A DNA stretch of 64,000 bases from Streptomyces lucensis JCM 4490 (GCF_014650035.1 NZ_BMUE01000022.1:1-64000), one strand, 5' to 3'; shown: positions 52,013 to 61,594, counted from the first letter of the stretch. The notes: generated from the letters alone by a model not told the origin. A program made the numbers and translations.

Positions 52013-53074
52013 ATGGACCTGCCGGTGATGCCGCCCGTGAAGCCGATGCTCGCCAAGTCGGTGACGGGCATCCCGCCGGGTATGCACTACGAGGCGAAGT
52101 GGGACGGGTTCCGCTCGGTGGTGTTCCGGGACGGGCCGGAGGTCGAGCTGGGCAGCCGCACCGGGAAGCCCCTGACCAGGTACTTTCCCGAGCTGGTCGA
52201 GGCACTGGGGGAACGGCTGCCCGAGCGGTGCGTGCTGGACGGGGAGATCGTGATCGCGCGCGGCGGCCGGCTGGACTTCGACGCGCTGACCGAGCGCATC
52301 CACCCGGCCGACTCGCGGGTGCGGACGCTGGCCGAGCGGACCCCGGCCTCGTTCGTCGCCTTCGACCTGCTGGCGCTGGACGACCAGTCCCTGGTGGACG
52401 TCCCGCTGACCGACCGCCGGGCCCTGCTGGAGCGGGCCCTCGCCGGGGCGACGCCGCCGGTGCACGTGGCTCCGGCGACGACCGACATCGACGTGGCGCG
52501 GCGCTGGTTCGAGCAGTTCGAGGGGGCCGGGCTCGACGGGGTCGTGGCGAAACCGCTCACCCTGCGCTACCTGCAGGACCAGCGGGCCATGTTCAAGATC
52601 AAGCACGAGCGGACCGCGGACGTCGTCGTCGCCGGATACCGGTTCCACAAGAGCGGCCCGGTGGTGGGTTCCCTCCTGCTCGGGCTGTACGACGGGGAGG
52701 GCAGGCTCCAGCACGTCGGCGTGTCGGCCGCGTTCGCGATGAAGCGGCGGGCCGAGCTGGTGGCGGAGCTGGAGCCGCTGCGGATGGACGACGTGACCGG
52801 GCACCCGTGGGCGGCGTGGTCCGACGAGGCCGCCCACGAGACGGCGCGGCTGCCGGGCGCGCCGTCCCGCTGGTCCGGCAAGAAGGACCTGTCCTGGGTG
52901 CCGCTGCGGCCGGAGCGGGTCGCCGAGGTGGCCTACGACCACATGGAGAACGGGCAGCGCTTCCGCCACACCGCCCGCTTCCGCCGCTGGCGCCCGGACC
53001 GCACCGCGAAGAGCTGCACGTACGCCCAGCTGGAGGAGCCGGTGCGCTACGACCTGGCGGAGATCCTCGGCTGA
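52013..53074 (+). CDS. ATP-dependent DNA ligase (LigD ligase-domain type)
   Basis: 353 residues. Adenylated Lys29 in EAKWDGFRSVV (motif I), then GSRTGKPLTRYFPEL, DGEIVIARGG (motif IV), GVVAKPLTLRY and the C-terminal FKIKHERTADVVVAGYR (motif V). An OB domain follows. It seals breaks, presumably with the divergent LigD polymerase protein. The ATG at 52013 has CACAAT 7 nt upstream as a possible -10, so the transcript may be leaderless. Confidence 0.92.
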   Translation: MDLPVMPPVKPMLAKSVTGIPPGMHYEAKWDGFRSVVFRDGPEVELGSRTGKPLTRYFPELVEALGERLPERCVLDGEIVIARGGRLDFDALTERIHPADSRVRTLAERTPASFVAFDLLALDDQSLVDVPLTDRRALLERALAGATPPVHVAPATTDIDVARRWFEQFEGAGLDGVVAKPLTLRYLQDQRAMFKIKHERTADVVVAGYRFHKSGPVVGSLLLGLYDGEGRLQHVGVSAAFAMKRRAELVAELEPLRMDDVTGHPWAAWSDEAAHETARLPGAPSRWSGKKDLSWVPLRPERVAEVAYDHMENGQRFRHTARFRRWRPDRTAKSCTYAQLEEPVRYDLAEILG

Positions 53075-53101
53075 CCGTTCCCGGCGCTCACGTTCCGGTG
53101 G

Positions 53102-54292
53102 TCACGGCTGCATGAGGACCTTGACGGCGCCGTCCTGCTTGCGCTGGAACATCTCGTAGGCGTGCGGCGCCTCGGCGAGCGGCACCCGGTGCGTGGCGAA
53201 GTCGTCGACGCCGAGCGGGTCCTCGTCCGTCAGGTAGGGCAGGATCTGGTCGGTCCAGCGGCGCACGTTGGCCTGTCCCATGCGCAGCTGGATCTGCTTG
53301 TCGAACAGGGTGAGCATCGGCATCGGGTCGGCCATGCCGCCGTACACACCGCTGAGCGAGATGGTGCCGCCGCGCCGCACCAGGTCGATGCCCATGTGGA
53401 GGGCGCTGAGCCGGTCGATGCTGAAGCGTTCCGCGAAGGGCGCGCTGAGCTTGCGCGGCATGAGCGCGGTGGCCTGCTGGGCGAGCTTGGCGGCGTGGCT
53501 GCCGTGCGCCTCGGTGCCGACCGCGTCGATCACCGCGTCGGGGCCGCGGCCCGAGGTCTCGTCCTGGATCGCGTGGATCAGCGCCTTCTCGTTCTCGAAC
53601 GCCCTGAGGTCGTACGTCTCCACTCCGCGACGCTTCGCCCGGGCCAGCCGCTCGGGCACCAGGTCGATGCCGAACACCCGCTCCGCGCCGCGCGCCAGGG
53701 CGATGCGGCAGGCCATGTCGCCGATCGGGCCGAGGCCCAGCACGGCCAGGGTGCCGCCGGGCGGGACCGCGGCGTACTCGACGGCCTGCCAGGCGGTGGG
53801 CAGCACGTCGGAGAGGTAGACGAAACGGTCGTCCGACGGGCCCTCGGGCACCTTGATCGGGCCGAACTGGGCCTGCGGGACCCGCAGGTACTCGGCCTGG
53901 GCGCCGGGCACGGCGCCGTACAGGCGGGTGTAGCCGAACAGGGGGGCGCCCATGCCCTCGCCGGTGACCTGGGTGGTCTCGCACTGCGTGGGCAGCCCGG
54001 TGTCACACATGTAGCAGTGCCCGCAGGCGATCTGGAACGGCACGACGACCCGGTCGCCGGGCCGTAGGTTCGTCACCTCGGAGCCCACCTCCTCGACGAT
54101 GCCCATGGGTTCATGGCCGAGGATGTCCCCCGGGGTCATGAACGGCGTGAGGACTTCGTACAGGTGCAGGTCGGAGCCGCACAGTCCGGAGGATGTGATC
54201 CGGATGACGGCGTCCGTGGGCTCTTCGATCCGCGGGTCGGGGACGTCCTCCACCCGTACGTCCCGCTTGCCCTGCCAGGTGACTGCCTTCAT
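53102..54292 (-). CDS. Zinc-dependent alcohol dehydrogenase (formaldehyde dehydrogenase-like MDR)
   Basis: 396 residues. Catalytic zinc ligands: Cys in SSGLCGSDLHLYE, His-Glu in ILGHEPMGIVEEVG; partial structural zinc loop FQIACGHCYMCDTGLPTQCE. The cofactor motif is LGLGPIGDMACRIA. The length and insert resemble glutathione-independent formaldehyde dehydrogenases and threonine-dehydrogenase-like enzymes. ATG at 54292 with GGGAG upstream. Its substrate is unknown; it is convergent with the ligase gene. Confidence 0.9.
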   Translation of the reverse strand: MKAVTWQGKRDVRVEDVPDPRIEEPTDAVIRITSSGLCGSDLHLYEVLTPFMTPGDILGHEPMGIVEEVGSEVTNLRPGDRVVVPFQIACGHCYMCDTGLPTQCETTQVTGEGMGAPLFGYTRLYGAVPGAQAEYLRVPQAQFGPIKVPEGPSDDRFVYLSDVLPTAWQAVEYAAVPPGGTLAVLGLGPIGDMACRIALARGAERVFGIDLVPERLARAKRRGVETYDLRAFENEKALIHAIQDETSGRGPDAVIDAVGTEAHGSHAAKLAQQATALMPRKLSAPFAERFSIDRLSALHMGIDLVRRGGTISLSGVYGGMADPMPMLTLFDKQIQLRMGQANVRRWTDQILPYLTDEDPLGVDDFATHRVPLAEAPHAYEMFQRKQDGAVKVLMQP

Positions 54293-54481
54293 GGGGTCGC
54301 GCTCCCTTGCCTCGCGTGCGCGTGTCTGTGACGCATCCGGTCCTGCGACGACGGCCGGGTACCCGTGCTCCCCGGGCCGAACCCCGTGGTCCGCCTGGGC
54401 CGCGCCCGGCCGCCGGCGCTCCGGGCGCGCCCCCGCCGCCCCGCGCCGTCGGCACCGGTCCCCGCCCGCGGGCTTCCCTCC

Positions 54482-54525
54482 GGACCGGCCCGGCATGATC
54501 CGTGGGACCGGCCCGGCGTGATCCG
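54482..54525. repeat. Two 21-bp direct repeats, 23-bp period
   Basis: GGACCGGCCCGGCATGATCC is repeated as GGACCGGCCCGGCGTGATCC with one change, 2 nt apart. They lie just after the end of the ATPase/TPR pseudogene and 190 bp upstream of the zinc dehydrogenase gene. The remainder of the gap (54293-54481) shows nothing recognisable. Confidence 0.6.
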
Positions 54526-54537
54526 GACGAGCGGGCC

Positions 54538-57218
54538 CTATGCCACCCGCGCGCTCTCCAGCGCCGCCCGCGCCTGTGCCACCAGACCGTCCGCTCCGCA
54601 CGCCCGGGCGAGATCGAGGCCCCGGTCGAGCTCCGCGGCCGAACGGGCGGCGATGCCGTGTTCGATGCGGGCCGCCGCGTGCTCGTACTGGCACGGCGAG
54701 GCCTCCAGGTAGGTGACGGCCCGGGCGGCGAGGCGGGCCGCGCGGTCCCCGGTCTCCAGGGCGGCGGCGCAGCGCAGGGCCTCACCTATGGCGGTGTCCG
54801 TGCCGAAGCGCTCGGCCTGGCGGCGGGCGTCGGCGGCCAGCCGGGCGGCGCGGGCCGGGTCCCGGACGGCCACGGCCTTGGCGAGGTCGACGGACCAGGG
54901 GGCGAGGACGGGGTTGTGGCCGCCGCGGGAGGCGGCGGTCTTCTCGGCGGCCTCCAGTTCGCCCACGCCCTCCTCGGTGCGGCCCACCGCGAGCAGCAGC
55001 CGGCCACGCACGGAGCGGATGTCGGGCAGCACGATGGTGGACGGGTAAGGCGGTGCGAAGCCGTACTGTCCGGCGACCGACCACGCCTCGTCGACGTGGC
55101 CGCGGGCCAGCAGGGTGTCGACCAGCCCGCAGCTGGCGGACCAGTACAGCGGCAGGCCGCGGCCGACGCGCTCGGCGAGGGTCAGTGCCTCGCGCAGGGC
55201 GGATTCGGCCTCCCTGAGCCGGCCCTGCCTGCGGTAGGCGAGGCCGAGGAAGGCGTTGGCCAGGGAGAGGTGGCCGCCGCGCCAGCCGGCGCCGGTGTAG
55301 ACGCGGCGGGCCTCCGCGAACAGGCTCTCGGCGCGGTCGAGCCGGTCGGCGTAGGTGTACGCGCTGCCGAGCATCATCAGCAGCTCCATCCCCCATTCGG
55401 GGTCGGTCCAGCCGAGGCCGGGCGCGAGGCGGCCGTTGACGAGGGCCCGGTCGCACAGTTCGAGGACCTCGGTGGCGTTCTCGCCGTGGGTCATCGCGTC
55501 GAAGCCGCGCAGGATCAGCAGGGCGCGTTCGGCGTTGTCGCGGCCGGTGCAGGTGCGGGCGAGGTCGGCGAGGGCGCGGGAGCGGTCCGGGGAGACGGTC
55601 TCGCCATGGATGCCCTCCCACATGTACTGGAAGGCCTGCAGCCGCATCCGGACGGGGCCGGCGTCGTGCCGGGCGGCCTCGGCCTCGACGGTGCGGACGG
55701 CCTCCTCCAGCTGGTCGTTGTGGAGCAGTGCCTGGGAGAGGCGGACGACGGCGTCGACGCGCTCGCCGTCGTCGAGACCGGGCACGGCGAGCGCGCTCTG
55801 CAGGTGGCCGATGGTGACGGCGGGCGCGGTCAGCAGGGTGGCGCAACCCAGTTCGTAGAGGACGTGGGCGTGGATCTCCGGGAGGGGCGGCTCCCTCAGG
55901 GCGCGTTCCAGGCAGCGGCGGGCGGCGTCCGGGGCGCCGACGGCGAGGTGTTCGCGGGCGGCCTCGCGCAGTTGCCCGACGAGTTCCTCGTCGTCGTCCG
56001 GGTGCACCTTGAGCAGGTGCCGGGCGGCCTCGGCGGCGCCGCGGCCCAGCTCGGTGATGATCTGCGCGGCGACGCCGTGCATGGCGGTGCACACGCCGGG
56101 CGGGATGGAGTCGTAGACGGCGGTGGCGATCAGCGGGTGGACGAACTCCAGCCCACCCGCCTCGTGTTCGGCGCCGGAGGCGGGGTCCGGTGCGGTGAGG
56201 ATGCGGGCGCTGCACAGGAGTTCGGCGCAGCGCCCGGCGATGTCGTCGTTCATGGTGGCGAGGCGGGCGACCATGTCGACGGTGATGTTGGTGCCCAGGA
56301 TGGCGGCCGCCCAGGCGAACCGCGTGGGCTCCAGGCCGAGGCCCTTGAGCCGGTCGACCAGTCCCCGCCGCGCGCGGTCCGGTTGAGGGCGCGCAGCTCC
56401 CCGGCCCGGGCCTCGACCGGCTGGAGTTCCCTGTCCCGGACCTTGGCGAGGAGTTCGACGGTGTCGTACGGGTTGCCGGCGGTGACGGCCCAGACCTCCC
56501 GGCAGAACGCGTCGTCGGCGTGCCGGCCGACGGTGGCGCGGGTGAGTCCCGCGGTGGCGTCCGGGGTGAGGGCGCTGAGGGTGGTGGCGGGGCGGCCGGC
56601 GACGGCGGCCACGGCCTCGAGGTGGCGGGCGCTCTCCCCGCCCGCCTCGCCGGGCCGGCGCGCGACCACGACGAGGACCGGCAGGTCCGCCAGGCGTGCG
56701 GTGAACGCGGCGAGCCAGCGCAGGGTCTCCTGGTCGGCCCAGTGCGCGTCGTCGACGAGGAGCACCAGCGGCCATTCGCGGCGGGCCAGCCCGCACACGG
56801 CCTCCACGAGGCCGTCGACGACGTACTGCGGGTCGGGGCTGTCGTCCCGGGGGTCCGCTATGCCGAGGGCGGGGCCGGCGATGTCGTAGGAGTCGCCGAG
56901 GTACTCGCGGGCCTCTTCCGGCAGCAGGGACAGCAGCGCGGGCTGGAGCAGCTGCCGGACCACGTTGAACGGGACGGACCTCAGGGTCTCGGCGCCGCGG
57001 GCGGACCAGACGGCGCAGCCGCGGCGCTCGGCGATACGGCGGGTCTCGGTCAGCAGCGCCGTCTTGCCGAGTCCGGCCTCGCCGCACAGGACGAGCACTC
57101 CGCCCGCGGACGACCGGTCGGCGCACAGGACGTCGAGCGCCCGCGCGACGGTGGCGATCTCCGCGTCCCTCTCCCACAGGGAAGCCGTGGAGGCCGCCGA
57201 CGGCCGTCCCTCCGTCAT
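54538..57218 (-). pseudogene. AAA ATPase/TPR regulator (LuxR-LAL-like) broken by a frameshift, no HTH
   Basis: A large STAND-type regulator starting at ATG 57218 (GGGGAGG upstream). The N-terminal ATPase has Walker A GEAGLGKTALL and Walker B LVLLVDDAHWADQE, as in LAL regulators. At about 56375-56385 the frame changes: the upstream frame reads ELRALNRTARGG, and homologous-looking sequence continues one frame over as GLVDRLKGLGLEPTRFAWAA. A net loss of one base (or gain of two) in GCGCGCGGCGGGG explains it. The upstream frame then runs to 56250. The rest is helical TPR-like repeats to 54538, and the C-terminal LuxR HTH of typical LALs is absent. It may be a true pseudogene or a sequencing error. 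Confidence 0.75.
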
Positions 57219-57429
57219 CCCGTTACCTCCCCAGGTCGCCCGAATGACGTACAGACCCCGAGCGTAGCCGTCCGGTGGGATGTGTGGTGGCCGGTCCGTG
57301 CAGCTGTTGCCCCGCCGGGTGAAGGCCGGTGCGGGCGGGCGACGCGCGTCCGGCTGCGACCAGCCGGTGAGCAGCGCACGGGGCGTCAACCGTGCCCGGG
57401 CGGCGAGCGCACCGGCCTGGTGGGGCGTG

Positions 57430-57481
57430 CTTCGGAAGCGGCCTTCGGAAGCGGCCTTCGGGAATCTTCGGGATCCTTCGG
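57430..57481. repeat. Five CTTCGG repeats before anmK
   Basis: CTTCGG occurs at 57430, 57443, 57456, 57466 and 57476, spacing 13, 13, 10, 10. The first units are CTTCGGAAGCGGC, the last CTTCGGGAAT/CTTCGGGATC. The array ends just before the Shine-Dalgarno GGGGAG. The rest of the gap from 57219 has no gene. Confidence 0.7.
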
Positions 57482-57497
57482 AAAGGGGAGTCGACTC

Positions 57498-58691
57498 GTG
57501 CGGGTGATCGGGCTGATGTCGGGGACGTCGTACGACGCCGTGGACGCGGCTGCGGCCGAACTGCAACTGGTGGACGGGGTGCTGACGCTGCGGCCGCTGG
57601 GGATGGTGAGCACGTCCTACGGGGGCGGTCTGCGCGCGGCGCTCACGGCGGCGCTGCCACCGGCGGCCGTGCCGCTCGCCGAGGTGTGCCGGCTCGACAC
57701 CGGCATCGGCCGGGCGTTCGCCGCGGCGGCGGTCCGCGCGGACCGCGAACTGTGCGGCGGACGGGGCGGGTTGGTGGCCTCGCACGGGCAGACGGTGTTC
57801 CACTGGGTGGAGGGCGGCCGGACGCACGGCACGCTGCAGCTGGGGCAGCCCGCCTGGATCGCGGAGGCGACCGGGCTGCCGGTGGTCGCCGACTTCCGCT
57901 GCCGGGACGTCGCGGCAGGCGGTCAGGGCGCGCCGCTGGTGAGCCTGGTGGACCTGCTGTGGCTGCGGGGCAGGCCGGGCAGGCCGGTCGCGCTGAACAT
58001 CGGCGGCATCGCCAACCTGACCGCCCCGGACGGGACGGCCTTCGACACCGGGCCGGGCTGCGCGCTGCTGGACGCGGCGGTGCGGGAGTTCAGCGGCGGG
58101 CGCCTGGCGTACGACGCGGACGGCGCGCTGGCCGCGCGCGGCACGGTGGACCAGCGGCTGCTCGACCGGCTGCTCGCGGAGCCGTACTACCGGCGGCCTG
58201 CGCCGAAGACGACCGGCAAGGAACTGTTCCACCACGGGTATCTGCGGGCGGCCGGGCTGTTCGACGGCGTGCGCCCCGAGGACGCCCTGGCGACGCTCAC
58301 CCTGCTGACGGCCCGGACGGTCGCGGACGCGGTGACGTCCGTCGGCGCCACCGAGGTGATCGCGTCCGGTGGAGGCGTCCGCAACCCGGTACTGACGGGG
58401 CTGCTGCGGGAGTTGCTCGCGCGGACCGCGGTGCGCACCTCGGACGAGCTGGGGCTGCCGGCCGCCGCGAAGGAGGCGTACGCCTTCGCGGTCCTCGGCT
58501 TCCTGACCGCCCACGGCCTGCCGGGCACCGATCCACGCAGCACCGGTGCCCGCCGGCCGAGCGTGCTGGGGTCGCTCACACCGGGCCGGGACGGCTTCCG
58601 GCTGCCGCCACCCGCGGCCGACGCGCCCGAGCGGCTGGTGGTGGATGCGGCGGCGCGGCGGGAGCCGTGCGTCCCCGGCAGCGGCGGATGA
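57498..58691 (+). CDS. anmK: Anhydro-N-acetylmuramic acid kinase
   Basis: 397 residues. AnmK opens and phosphorylates 1,6-anhydroMurNAc from wall recycling to MurNAc-6-P. Motifs: VIGLMSGTSYDAVDAAA (ATP-binding, start), SHGQTVFHW, the Asp-region VVADFRCRDVAAGGQGAPL and LNIGGIANLT, then DTGPGCALLDA. GTG start at 57498 behind GGGGAG. In a sporulating actinomycete it would recycle peptidoglycan during growth and lysis. No murQ or nagZ nearby. Confidence 0.92.
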   Translation: MRVIGLMSGTSYDAVDAAAAELQLVDGVLTLRPLGMVSTSYGGGLRAALTAALPPAAVPLAEVCRLDTGIGRAFAAAAVRADRELCGGRGGLVASHGQTVFHWVEGGRTHGTLQLGQPAWIAEATGLPVVADFRCRDVAAGGQGAPLVSLVDLLWLRGRPGRPVALNIGGIANLTAPDGTAFDTGPGCALLDAAVREFSGGRLAYDADGALAARGTVDQRLLDRLLAEPYYRRPAPKTTGKELFHHGYLRAAGLFDGVRPEDALATLTLLTARTVADAVTSVGATEVIASGGGVRNPVLTGLLRELLARTAVRTSDELGLPAAAKEAYAFAVLGFLTAHGLPGTDPRSTGARRPSVLGSLTPGRDGFRLPPPAADAPERLVVDAAARREPCVPGSGG

Positions 58692-58768
58692 CGGCGGAAA
58701 ACGGGCGCAATCCACCCGTCGGCGGGATTGCCGGCGGCCCCTCTCATTCCCTTCTCACCGACGCCTCA

Positions 58769-58774
58769 TACGGT
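58769..58774 (+). promoter_or_regulatory. Leaderless -10 box of DUF2510 gene
   Basis: TACGGT ends 6 nt before the ATG at 58781. Confidence 0.5.
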
Positions 58775-58780
58775 GGGGCC

Positions 58781-59851
58781 ATGACGCAGGTGACTCCTCC
58801 CGGGTGGTACCCCGACCCGGGGCAGACGAATGACGGTCCGCCCATCGAGCGCTGGTGGGACGGCAAGGCCTGGACGGAGCAGACCCGGCCCGCCGGGACG
58901 GCCGCCGCGTGGGGTCCCCCGACACAGCAGGCCGCCTTTCCCGCGCAGCCGGCCGGCCCGGCGCCCACGGCTCCCCCGGCGTACGGCGCCTACCCGGGTT
59001 ATCCGGCGTATCCCGAGCAGCCCGCGGGCGGTTCGCGGCGGGGCCTGCGCACGGGCATAGCCGTGGCCGTGGCGGCCGCGGTCCTGGTGAGCATCGGGGT
59101 CGGCGTGTACGCCCTCGCCGGAGACGGCGGTGACGACGGCGGCCGGGCCGCCGGCACGCAGGGGCAGGACGGCGGCCGTGGCGGACCGTTCGGCGGCTCC
59201 GGCGGCGGACCGGGCGGGTCCGGGGACTCCGGCGGCTCCGGGGACTCCGGCGGGTCCGGTGGCTCCGGCGGCCCGGGGGGTACCTCGCCGTCGCCGGGCC
59301 GGTCGGACGCGCCGAAGATCAAGGGCGGCGGTACGGTGCCGGATCCGGTCAACGGCATCAGCCTGCCGGTGCCCGAGGGCTGGAGCGGGGAGACGATCAG
59401 CATCGGCGCGCAGGTGACGTCCGAGAACGCCTACAAGTGCCCGGGCAACACCGCCAAGACGTGCACGGCGGGCGGCGCGTACACGGCTCCGGCGTCGGTG
59501 CTGCGGATCAGCGGCGACACCGCCGAGGAGGTCGCCAAGGCGGACATCTCGGCCAACGCCGAGCAGTCGTACGGTGGTACCACCTACGGCAGCGTCACCT
59601 CGCACGAGGTGCTGGCGTCCAAGGCCGTGACGGTGGCCGGGCAGAAGGGTTACCTGGTGCGCTGGAAGGCGGTCACCAGCAAGGGCGCCGACGGCTACGT
59701 CGAGTCGGTCGCCTTCCCCTCCCCCAACGACGCCGATCGGATGGTCGTGGTGCGCTTCGGCGTGGACGTCGGCCAGAAGGTGTCCGTCATCGACGAGATC
59801 CTGAAGGGGATCAAGGTGTCCTCCGGCGGCGGATCCGGCCAGGACGTCTGA
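58781..59851 (+). CDS. DUF2510 membrane protein with extracellular domain
   Basis: 356 residues. N-terminal DUF2510 (PPGWYPDPGQ...IERWWDGKAWTEQTRP), a Pro/Ala-rich linker, one transmembrane helix (GIAVAVAAAVLVSIGVGVYA) at about 92-112, a Gly/Ser/Asp-rich flexible stretch and a folded C-terminal domain from about residue 185 (ISLPVPEGWSGETISIGAQV). DUF2510 is a small cytoplasmic module of unknown role in actinobacteria. The outer domain has no recognised family. Leaderless -10 upstream; strong terminator after. Confidence 0.85.
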   Translation: MTQVTPPGWYPDPGQTNDGPPIERWWDGKAWTEQTRPAGTAAAWGPPTQQAAFPAQPAGPAPTAPPAYGAYPGYPAYPEQPAGGSRRGLRTGIAVAVAAAVLVSIGVGVYALAGDGGDDGGRAAGTQGQDGGRGGPFGGSGGGPGGSGDSGGSGDSGGSGGSGGPGGTSPSPGRSDAPKIKGGGTVPDPVNGISLPVPEGWSGETISIGAQVTSENAYKCPGNTAKTCTAGGAYTAPASVLRISGDTAEEVAKADISANAEQSYGGTTYGSVTSHEVLASKAVTVAGQKGYLVRWKAVTSKGADGYVESVAFPSPNDADRMVVVRFGVDVGQKVSVIDEILKGIKVSSGGGSGQDV

Positions 59852-59871
59852 CGGCCCGGACGGGAGGAAGT

Positions 59872-59918
59872 CGGCCGGGTGGGGCGCCCCTCCGCTCAAG
59901 GGGAACCCCACCCGGCCG
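59872..59918. terminator. Bidirectional terminator with two-part stem
   Basis: CGGCCGGGTGGGG pairs with CCCCACCCGGCCG (13 bp), enclosing a second CCCCT/AGGGG hairpin. Lies between convergent DUF2510 and TetR genes. Confidence 0.75.
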
Positions 59919-59969
59919 GGGGGTGCGCGCCGCCCCCGTCCCCACGGTGCGGCGCGATCAGGTCACCGT

Positions 59970-60614
59970 TCAGTCATCCCGTGAACGGCGGCCTGGGTCC
60001 TGGGTGAGTCCGAGCGCGGGGAGCACCGTGGCCTCCACGAACCGGACGAGGTAGTCGGCGTCGGCGTACTGGCCGCTGAGCACGGGCCGCACGCGCAGGA
60101 CGCCGAACAGCATGGCGGGGATGTACTCCAGCGCGGGGTGGTCCGCCGCCACCTCGCCCCGCTCCACGCCGCGGGCCAGCATCTCCTGCAGCGCGGCGAT
60201 CTCGGGCAGGACGAGCGCCTCGCGCAGCGCCTGGGCCAGTTCGGGGTCGGCCGTGACCGCGTGCCCGAGCGCCTGCATCAGCCGGGCGTCCTTGCCGGAC
60301 CAGTCGCCCGCGGCCCGCGCGGCCTCGCGCAGGTCCCCGGCGAGCGAGCCGGTGTCCACACCGGCGAACCGCACCCGGCGGCTGGCGCGCAGCGCGGCCG
60401 CGACGAACTGCGGCTTGGTCTTCCACTGCCGGTAGAGCGTGGACTTGCTGCACCGGGTGCTGGCGGCGACGCCCTCCATGGTCACGGACTCGTAGCCGCA
60501 CTCGCGGATCTGTTCCAGCACGGCGTCGAAGAACTCCCGCTCACGCTCCGGCGTGATCTTGGAGCGGCGCGAGGCGGTGGCCGTCTCCGGCCCGTCCGCG
60601 GCCTGCGACGTCAT
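59970..60614 (-). CDS. TetR/AcrR-family repressor
   Basis: 214 residues. HTH near the N-terminus: ILEQIRECGYESVTMEGVAA-type region with STRCSKSTLYRQWKTKPQFV; helical ligand-binding domain after, with YIPAMLFGVLRVRP. ATG at 60614 behind GAGGGGA. It is divergent from a PAP2-phosphatase/transporter pair with a five-unit operator array between, so it most likely represses that pair and itself. Ligand unknown. Confidence 0.9.
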   Translation of the reverse strand: MTSQAADGPETATASRRSKITPEREREFFDAVLEQIRECGYESVTMEGVAASTRCSKSTLYRQWKTKPQFVAAALRASRRVRFAGVDTGSLAGDLREAARAAGDWSGKDARLMQALGHAVTADPELAQALREALVLPEIAALQEMLARGVERGEVAADHPALEYIPAMLFGVLRVRPVLSGQYADADYLVRFVEATVLPALGLTQDPGRRSRDD

Positions 60615-60674
60615 GCGCTGGTTCCCCTCACTCGTGGTTGGCCGGTGCGTGCTTCCAGTGTGTCGCACCCTCTT

Positions 60675-60756
60675 CGATACGCCAGTGTACCGGTACTCGG
60701 CCGTATCGGTACACTCGCGTATCGGTACACTGACGTATCGGTACGCCAACGTATCG
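60675..60756. promoter_or_regulatory. TetR operator array, 16-bp period
   Basis: GTATCG begins at 60703, 60719, 60735 and 60751, exactly 16 bp apart (GTATCGGTACACTCGC and variants), and an inverted copy CGATAC starts at 60675. GTACCGGTAC (perfect palindrome) lies between the inverted and direct copies. The outer ends CTTCGATACG and CGTATCGAAG are exact complements. It covers most of the 179-bp divergent space. Confidence 0.75.
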
Positions 60757-60793
60757 AAGGACTCGCACCACCATCAGCAGAGGGGGCCGGGGG

Positions 60794-61594
60794 ATGAATG
60801 CCCGCACCGAGCCTGAAGAGGCGCAGGCGGAGCTGGACGCGACCGTCCGGCCGCCGCTCCTACGCGAGTTCCTGCTGGTCGCAGGCCTCTTCCTCGTCTA
60901 CAAGCTCGGACGGCGGCTCGCCACCGGCCACACCGGGGACGCCTTCCGCAACGCCCGCCGGATCTGGGACCTCGAACGGGCGGTGCACCTGCCCGCCGAG
61001 ACCGGCGTGCAGTCCGCGCTGCTGCACGGCGGCATACCCGTCCACCTGGCGAACACCTACTACGCGACGGTGCACTTCCCGGCCACGCTGCTCTTCCTGG
61101 TCTGGCTCTACGTCAGGCGGCCCGCCCACTACATATGGGCGCGCCGGGTCCTCGCCGTGGTCACCGCGGCCGCCCTGGTACTGCCGTTCACGTTGCCGCT
61201 GGCCCCGCCGCGGATGCTGACCGGCACGGGCCTGGTGGACACCGGACGGATCTACGGCCCGTCCGTGTACGGCCCGCCGGCCGACGACCACCTGTCCAAC
61301 CAGTTCGCGGCGATGCCCTCCCTGCACTTCGGCTGGGCGCTGATGGTGGCGGTCGGCCTGATCGCGGCCACCCGGTCCCGGTGGCGCGCGCTGTGGCTGC
61401 TGCACCCGCTGATCACCCTGCTGGTGATCGTGGGTACGGCGAACCACTACTGGCTCGACGCGATCGCCGCGACGGCCATGCTCGGCCTCTCCCTCGCCGT
61501 CGTCCACCCGCCGCGGCGCACGGCCGGCCCCGTGGACCGCGGTTCGCGGCGGCTCGCCCCCGACACCTCCGTGCCGGTCGGAGCGGGCCGATGA
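60794..61594 (+). CDS. PAP2-superfamily membrane phosphatase
   Basis: 266 residues, about six transmembrane segments. The PAP2 catalytic motifs are visible as AMPSLHFGWALMVAVG (motif 2, PSxH) and ANHYWLDAIAA (motif 3, Hx3D). This PAP2_3/inositolphosphotransferase-like subgroup acts on lipid phosphates or transfers phospho-inositol headgroups. ATG at 60794. It overlaps the next gene by ATGA and lies downstream of the TetR operator array, so it is probably repressible. Confidence 0.85.
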   Translation: MNARTEPEEAQAELDATVRPPLLREFLLVAGLFLVYKLGRRLATGHTGDAFRNARRIWDLERAVHLPAETGVQSALLHGGIPVHLANTYYATVHFPATLLFLVWLYVRRPAHYIWARRVLAVVTAAALVLPFTLPLAPPRMLTGTGLVDTGRIYGPSVYGPPADDHLSNQFAAMPSLHFGWALMVAVGLIAATRSRWRALWLLHPLITLLVIVGTANHYWLDAIAATAMLGLSLAVVHPPRRTAGPVDRGSRRLAPDTSVPVGAGR

